This document shows positions 4,983-5,827 of a DNA stretch of 5,827 bases, piece after piece. The stretch's first letter is position 1, and each line of letters opens with the position of its first letter. The position numbers were made by a program, and so were the translations under genes. The notes under the pieces are model-generated. The model was not told the origin of the DNA, searched no databases, and worked only from the letters and a program-made list of their open reading frames with translations. Source of the DNA: Candidatus Woesearchaeota archaeon (GTDB lineage Archaea; Nanobdellota; Nanobdellia; Woesearchaeales; UBA11576); the NCBI GenBank assembly GCA_027083015.1, contig JALWQS010000077.1, positions 1 to 5,827 on the forward strand, in the 5' to 3' direction.

Positions 4983-5827
4983 TTATTCTTTGGGAATCAC
5001 CCTATAACCCAATATTTGGACATCGTCGTTAAGACGTGTTTGGTATTGGATGTGCAGGGTAAATTCCCCCTCAGGATAATGATCAAAGGCTGGCTTAACG
5101 ATACCGGCAAGTAAAGTTCTTGATAGCATCTCGATACCATATTCTAGCTTATTGTCAAGTTCAGCGGTTTCTATGACCATGTTCTCAACAATGGACTCTA
5201 CAACACGCTCACTGACCTCGCGGTAATGTTCTTCAGGTTCGGACTTATCGGTATAAGGCATGTAGATTTCCAGCTCTCCCTGATTCTGAGCTTCGGTATC
5301 TTTAAGATAGAGTTTATGAGCGGAAGCCAAAGGTTCTTCTTGATCGTCAAACGTGACGACTATGTCAAAGGGCTGCTGGACGCCGATCATTTCATAAAGA
5401 GCGTCAGAGATTGCATAAGCTATCTTGCCTCTCACACTGCTATCTTCTTCATCATCGTCGGAAGAGGCGGGAGAAAGAAGGACTTTTTTCCCGTAGTCTG
5501 TGAGGCTGTTTTCAAGACCTTCATTTTTTGGAACTTCCAGGAAAATATCAGAAGCTGCGGGGTGTGATCCTAATAGTGGATTTCCGCCGGCAAGAAGTGT
5601 GTCGAGAAGCAGCTTATCAGCCAGCTTGTAACCCATCAGCTCACAGAGTTCCCTGATAACGTCCTCGTCCTGACCTTCTTCTATAGGTATTGGAGGAACT
5701 CTAAAACCGTTCTGTGCAAAACTGTATGTTTGTGGTGGTTGAAGGACTGTCCTTACATCAACAAAGAACTCATCGTCTTTGAACCCATAATAAAAATTGA
5801 ATATTCCTCCTTTATCAAGATCTGCTT
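4983..5827 (-). CDS. Acidic protein of unknown function, N-terminus outside window
   Basis: The frame is open from the right edge (first full codon at 5825) to TAA at 4983, giving 280 visible residues; the start lies beyond the window. The internal ATG at 5636 is not the start, because 63 upstream codons are open and read as ordinary protein ('FNFYYGFKDDEFFVDV', then a Pro-rich 'RVPPIPIEEGQDED'). A helical segment follows ('MGYKLADKLLLDTLLAGG', from visible residue 64), then an acidic, probably disordered linker with SSDDDEEDSS (about 121-130). The C-terminal 150 residues alternate beta strands ('FDIVVTFDD', 'GELEIYMPY', 'EFTLHIQYQTRL') and two amphipathic helices. There is no signal peptide or membrane helix in view, so it is probably cytosolic. 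I recognise no family. It heads, or lies within, a unit with the downstream 46-residue gene. Confidence 0.8.
   Translation of the reverse strand, partial: ADLDKGGIFNFYYGFKDDEFFVDVRTVLQPPQTYSFAQNGFRVPPIPIEEGQDEDVIRELCELMGYKLADKLLLDTLLAGGNPLLGSHPAASDIFLEVPKNEGLENSLTDYGKKVLLSPASSDDDEEDSSVRGKIAYAISDALYEMIGVQQPFDIVVTFDDQEEPLASAHKLYLKDTEAQNQGELEIYMPYTDKSEPEEHYREVSERVVESIVENMVIETAELDNKLEYGIEMLSRTLLAGIVKPAFDHYPEGEFTLHIQYQTRLNDDVQILGYRVIPKE

Noticed and set aside
5226..5567. Plus-strand frame of 113 residues
   Set aside because: It is antisense to the right-hand gene, which has a longer frame, sensible composition and a linked downstream gene; no ribosome site or promoter seen.

Overview
The window looks archaeal, most likely from a DPANN-type lineage (Woesearchaeota/Pacearchaeota-like) known from environmental DNA; the lineage is an inference. 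The evidence is TATA boxes about 24-31 bases before predicted transcript starts, T-run terminators without a needed hairpin, strong Shine-Dalgarno sites (GGAGGTG, GGGGTGG) alongside apparently leaderless genes, an archaeal-type diphthamide gene (Dph2) fragment, and a surface protein with the 'CGDGxC...CCxDCGC' cysteine mini-repeats common in DPANN genomes. I see no rRNA, tRNA, CRISPR array, insertion sequence or integrase.

Layout, left half (+ strand): an edge region without a convincing gene (1-182), then three genes that each appear to have their own promoter. The first (266-1264) is a cytosolic protein resembling the nucleotidyltransferase-plus-linker part of GlnD/DUF294 proteins, with its catalytic acidic motif degraded. 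The second (1415-2362) is a DUF4349 lipoprotein with a C-terminal membrane anchor. The third (2550-4361) is a 603-residue membrane-anchored surface protein with three cysteine-rich mini-domains and a long beta-rich tail. The second is followed by a structured 3' region and a T-run; the third ends in a strong triple T-run terminator.

Right half (- strand, convergent): a gene entering from the right edge (from 5827, stop at 4983) encodes an acidic protein of unknown function. It is followed 19 bases later by a 46-residue small protein (4823-4963) with its own strong ribosome binding site, and then a T-run terminator. Next is a promoter with an adjacent 14-base interrupted palindrome, which reads into only the first quarter of dph2 (4445-4696) before the reading frame stops abruptly.

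The two envelope proteins (DUF4349 lipoprotein and Cys-rich protein) suggest a small cell-surface neighbourhood, but separate promoters mean this is not a clear operon. No complete novel system is evident. The strongest leads are the decapitated dph2 with an intact promoter, the unknown-protein/small-protein pair, and the architecture of the Cys-rich surface protein.
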